Shown here one piece after another: positions 11,825 through 14,304 of a stretch of DNA of 14,304 nucleotides. The stretch spans positions 1-14,304 of the forward strand of contig CAMEIU010000036.1 in NCBI GenBank assembly GCA_945918815.1, written 5' to 3'. Origin of the DNA: an uncultured Clostridia bacterium. GTDB taxonomy: Bacteria; Bacillota; Clostridia; Oscillospirales; Oscillospiraceae. A program made the translations under genes and the position numbers. Each line of letters opens with the position of its first letter. The stretch's first letter is position 1. The notes under the pieces are model-generated. The model was not told the DNA's origin, did no database searches, and was given only the letters and a program-made list of their open reading frames with translations.

Positions 11825-13195
11825 TTATCCTCGCATGCCGCCGCGGGTCAGGAAGGACAGCATGGTCTGGTTGGCATGCTCGGTGACAGTGGGTTCGTCG
11901 ATTCCAAGGAGGCGGCCGTCTTCCGCGATGACCTTGCCCGCGGCCACCACGCATTTGGCAGGCCGGGCGTAGCCCACGGTGCCGAAGAGGCAGCCGGGGT
12001 CCAGTTGGGCCCCCACCAGGTCCAGGCAGTCCACGTCCACTAAGAACAGGTCGCCGGCCTTCCCCACGGCCAGCTGGCCGATGTCGTCCCGGCCCAGCAC
12101 CGCCGCACTGCCCCGGGTGGCCAGCTTCAGGATGTCGTAGCCCGTGGGGGCGTCATTGGACCAGGTCAGCCGGTGGACCAGATAGGCGGCCCGGATCTCC
12201 GCCAGCAGGTTGGAGCAGTCGTTGGAGGCAGAGCCGTCCACAGCCAGACCCACCGAGACTCCCCGCTTCATGAGATCCGGGATCCGGCACACGCCGGAGG
12301 CCAGCTTCATGTTGGACACGGGGCAGTGGGCCACGCCGGTACCGGTGTCCGCCAGGAGCTTCAACTCTTCATCTTTGAAATAGATGCCGTGGGCAAACCA
12401 CACGTCGTTCCCCAGCCAGCCGCAGGAGGCCATGTAGTCGAGGGGCCGCTTTCCCAGCAGTTCCAGGCAGAAGTGTTCCTCGTCCTTGGTCTCGCAGAGG
12501 TGGGTGTGGAGCCGGACCTTCAGGTCCCTTGCCAGGAGGGCCGATTCCTTCAGAAGGTCCGTGGTGACGGAAAACGGAGAGCAGGGGGCCAGGGCCACCT
12601 GATGCATGGCGAAGGGCTTCGGATCGTGGAACTTCTCCACCAGCCGCTGGCTGTCCTTCAAAATCACGTCCACCGGCTGGACCAGATCATCCGGCGGCAG
12701 TCCGCCGTCTGATTTGCCCCGGGACATACTGCCCCTGGTGGCGTGGAAGCGGATGCCCAGATCGTCGGCGGCCCGGAACTGGGTGTCAATGAACCGCTCG
12801 GAGCCCTCCCTGGGGAACACATAGTGGTGATCCATACAGGTGGTGCAGCCGTAGCGAACCAGCTCGCCCAGGCCGGTGAGGCTGCTGTAGTAAATGCAGT
12901 CCTCGTCCAGGCCCCGCCAGACCTCATAGAGGGCCGTCAGCCAGGGGAACAGCTCCATCTTCTGCACCTGGGGCAGATTCCGGGTGAAGGTCTGATAGAG
13001 ATGGTGGTGGGTGTTGACGAGGCCCGGATATACAAAGCAGCCCCGGGCGTCGATAACCCGTTGGGCCTTCTTTGCCTCCGGCCCGATGTAGGTGATGATT
13101 CCGTTTTCAATGAGCAGATTGCTGTCATACAGCACCCGGTCCTGATCGTCCACGGTGACAATGGCTTTGGCGTTTTGGATGAGAATCGAATTCAT
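11825..13195 (-). CDS. Metal-dependent amidohydrolase, probable 8-oxoguanine deaminase
   Basis: This 456-aa protein is a member of the AtzA/TrzN/guanine-deaminase-like branch of the amidohydrolase superfamily, cytoplasmic zinc or iron hydrolases that deaminate heterocycles. Ligand motifs are VNTHHHLYQTFTRNLPQVQ (61-79; His-63 and His-65), LHTHLCE (229-235; His-232), VWFAHG (265-270; His-269) and LAVDGSASND (317-326; Asp-320). THHHxYQTxTRNLP together with LAPCSPFSVT (247-256) is the combination I associate with 8-oxoguanine deaminases, which turn 8-oxoguanine into urate; hydroxyatrazine-type hydrolases are close alternatives. AGGAGG eight bases upstream fixes the start at 13195; the longer in-frame extension is translated repeat. 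The gene stands alone between two palindromic elements, with no purine-catabolic partners in view. Confidence 0.85.
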   Translation of the reverse strand: MNSILIQNAKAIVTVDDQDRVLYDSNLLIENGIITYIGPEAKKAQRVIDARGCFVYPGLVNTHHHLYQTFTRNLPQVQKMELFPWLTALYEVWRGLDEDCIYYSSLTGLGELVRYGCTTCMDHHYVFPREGSERFIDTQFRAADDLGIRFHATRGSMSRGKSDGGLPPDDLVQPVDVILKDSQRLVEKFHDPKPFAMHQVALAPCSPFSVTTDLLKESALLARDLKVRLHTHLCETKDEEHFCLELLGKRPLDYMASCGWLGNDVWFAHGIYFKDEELKLLADTGTGVAHCPVSNMKLASGVCRIPDLMKRGVSVGLAVDGSASNDCSNLLAEIRAAYLVHRLTWSNDAPTGYDILKLATRGSAAVLGRDDIGQLAVGKAGDLFLVDVDCLDLVGAQLDPGCLFGTVGYARPAKCVVAAGKVIAEDGRLLGIDEPTVTEHANQTMLSFLTRGGMRG

Positions 13196-13229
13196 CGTCC
13201 GTACCTCCTTTTGATATGAGAAATAAAAT

Positions 13230-13373
13230 CCCTCGTGCCCCCTCTCGGGGGGCTGCCAACGAAGGTGGTTGGGGGTTGCCGCAGGCTTGCAATTGTACCG
13301 TTTGGTCGGTAAAATTGCTTGCCGGTACAACCCCCACCGCTTCGCGGAGCCCCCTGGAGAGGGGGCACGAGGG
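13230..13373. repeat. 144-bp imperfect palindrome with 17-bp perfect ends (MITE-like)
   Basis: CCCTCGTGCCCCCTCTC (13230-13246) is the exact reverse complement of 13357-13373. Inside are paired arms GGTGGTTGGGGGTTG / CAACCCCCACCGC, and at the centre GCAATTGTACCG (13289-13300) faces CGGTAAAATTGC (13307-13318) around a 6-base loop. The whole element could fold into one long hairpin. The end hairpins (CCCCC...GGGGG followed by CACGAGGG and a T-rich stretch on both sides) could also serve as a bidirectional terminator between metG and the deaminase gene. Its right end recurs at 3041-3058 and 3091-3103. Confidence 0.8.
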
Positions 13374-13391
13374 TCTTTTCTGTTTATGACA

Positions 13392-14303
13392 TTATACCAA
13401 TCTTGCGCCTGCCGGGATCTTGTCGTCCAGCATGACCAGGTTCAGCTTGTCGCCGCGCTCGGCAGACAGCAGCATGCCGCAGCTCTCCTGGCCCATCATC
13501 TTTCTGGGGGGCAGGTTGGTGACGGCCACCAGGGTCTTGCCCAGCAGCTCTTCCGGCTGATAATACTTGGCGATGCCGGAGAGGATCTGCCGCGGCGTGC
13601 CGGTGCCGTCGTCCAGCTGGAATTTCAGGAGCTTTTCGCTCTTCTTGACCTTCTCACAGCTGAGGACCTTCACCACGGTCATCTCCACCTTGCAGAAGGT
13701 GTCGAAGTCCATGGGAGGCAGAGGCTCGGGCAGCGGGTCCTCCTGGGGAGCCTCGGCGGCCTTCAAAGCAGCCTCGTGGATGGCCTCCAATTCGGCCAGC
13801 TCCTTGTTCATGTCGATGCGGGGGAACAGGGCTTCACCGCCGGTGACCTGGGCCGTGGCGGACAGGACGCCGAAGGCGGCCAGGGAATCCCAGCCGTATT
13901 CCGTGGCGCCGATGCGGCCCATGATCTTCTCCGCCGTCTCGGGCATCACCGGGGTCAGGAGGGCGCCGCAGATGCGGATGGTCTCCAGCAGGTTGTACAT
14001 GACCCTTGCCAGCCGGGGCTTTTTGGCTTCGTCCTTGGCCAGGATCCAGGGGGCGTTCTCGTCGATATACTTGTTGGCCCGGGAGATGACCTTGAAGACC
14101 TCCGCCAACGCGTTCTGGAACTGATACCGCTCCATCTCTGCCTCATACTTGTCCCGCAGGCCGGAGGCCATGGCCAGCAGCTCCGCGTCCAGCGCCTCGT
14201 CGGCCTCCTGCTCCTCGGGCAGGGTGCCGCCGAAATACTTCTGCACCATGGCCACGGTACGGGAAACCAGGTTGCCCAGGTCGTTGGCCAGGTCGGTGTT
14301 GAT
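13392..14303 (-). CDS. metG: Methionine-tRNA ligase, C-terminal part (5' end outside window)
   Basis: The reading frame is open to the right edge (beginning INTDLANDLGNLVSRTVAMV), giving 303 residues of an enzyme that is normally about 640-660 aa. It charges tRNA-Met with methionine using ATP. What is visible is the end of the catalytic/anticodon-binding region, including the anticodon-binding helical bundle with YQFQNALAEVFKVISRANKY and NAPWILAKDE. A proline/glutamate-rich linker (PQEDPLPEPLPPMDF) follows, then the C-terminal EMAPII/Arc1p-like tRNA-binding OB domain (VEMTVVKVLSCEKVKKSEKL, later LVAVTNLPPRKMMGQESCGM). The HIGH and KMSKS motifs lie outside the window. The C-terminal OB domain, used for dimerisation and tRNA binding, is usual for Firmicutes MetRS. 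It ends 18 bases from the palindromic element. Confidence 0.96.
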   Translation of the reverse strand: MNTDLANDLGNLVSRTVAMVQKYFGGTLPEEQEADEALDAELLAMASGLRDKYEAEMERYQFQNALAEVFKVISRANKYIDENAPWILAKDEAKKPRLARVMYNLLETIRICGALLTPVMPETAEKIMGRIGATEYGWDSLAAFGVLSATAQVTGGEALFPRIDMNKELAELEAIHEAALKAAEAPQEDPLPEPLPPMDFDTFCKVEMTVVKVLSCEKVKKSEKLLKFQLDDGTGTPRQILSGIAKYYQPEELLGKTLVAVTNLPPRKMMGQESCGMLLSAERGDKLNLVMLDDKIPAGARLV

Positions 14304-14304
14304 G

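Overview
The window looks like a chromosomal segment from a fairly GC-rich Clostridia species, probably an Oscillospiraceae-type gut anaerobe. The reasons are strong AGGAGG-type ribosome binding sites, a SCIFF ranthipeptide locus (a hallmark of Clostridia), an MetRS with a C-terminal tRNA-binding domain, and intergenic spaces full of short palindromic repeats. This placement is inferred from gene content; no 16S or taxonomic marker search was possible.

Layout. 1-1140 is a patchwork. It holds the 5' end of an IS5-family transposase running off the left edge, an AT-rich gene for an XRE-type membrane-associated regulator, and a decayed fragment resembling a phage tail-assembly chaperone. A perfect 16-bp hairpin (1170-1209) separates this from 1232-2949, a minus-strand pair: a small ECF-type sigma factor with a candidate self-recognised promoter, followed by an unrecognised protein with four VNGS repeats of beta-solenoid character. 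3041-3166 is a mosaic of repeat families lying before a plus-strand Orn/Lys/Arg decarboxylase-family gene.

4750-8409 is a plus-strand operon-like run. It contains a good sigma-A promoter, scfA (49-aa six-cysteine peptide, SCIFF), a hairpin/attenuator, scfB (radical SAM/SPASM maturase), rimM, trmD and a sirtuin. From scfB on the genes abut or overlap, so peptide maturation, ribosome/tRNA maturation and NAD-dependent deacylation may be co-transcribed. 8416-8523 holds a perfect inverted pair of 27-nt repeats and a terminator.

8527-11375 is a minus-strand carbohydrate-acid module: a GntP-family permease followed by a MOFRL-type glycerate 2-kinase, most simply uptake and phosphorylation of glycerate to 2-phosphoglycerate. 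11564-11799 is a nested inverted-repeat element. 11825-13195 encodes an amidohydrolase most like 8-oxoguanine deaminase. 13230-13373 is a 144-bp imperfect palindrome with 17-bp perfect ends (MITE-like). The window ends in the 3' part of metG on the minus strand.

The parts most worth following up are the sigma factor/VNGS-repeat pair and the SCIFF locus fused into a rimM-trmD-sirtuin operon. The repeat families that recur at most intergenic gaps also deserve a look. No rRNA, tRNA or CRISPR array was seen.
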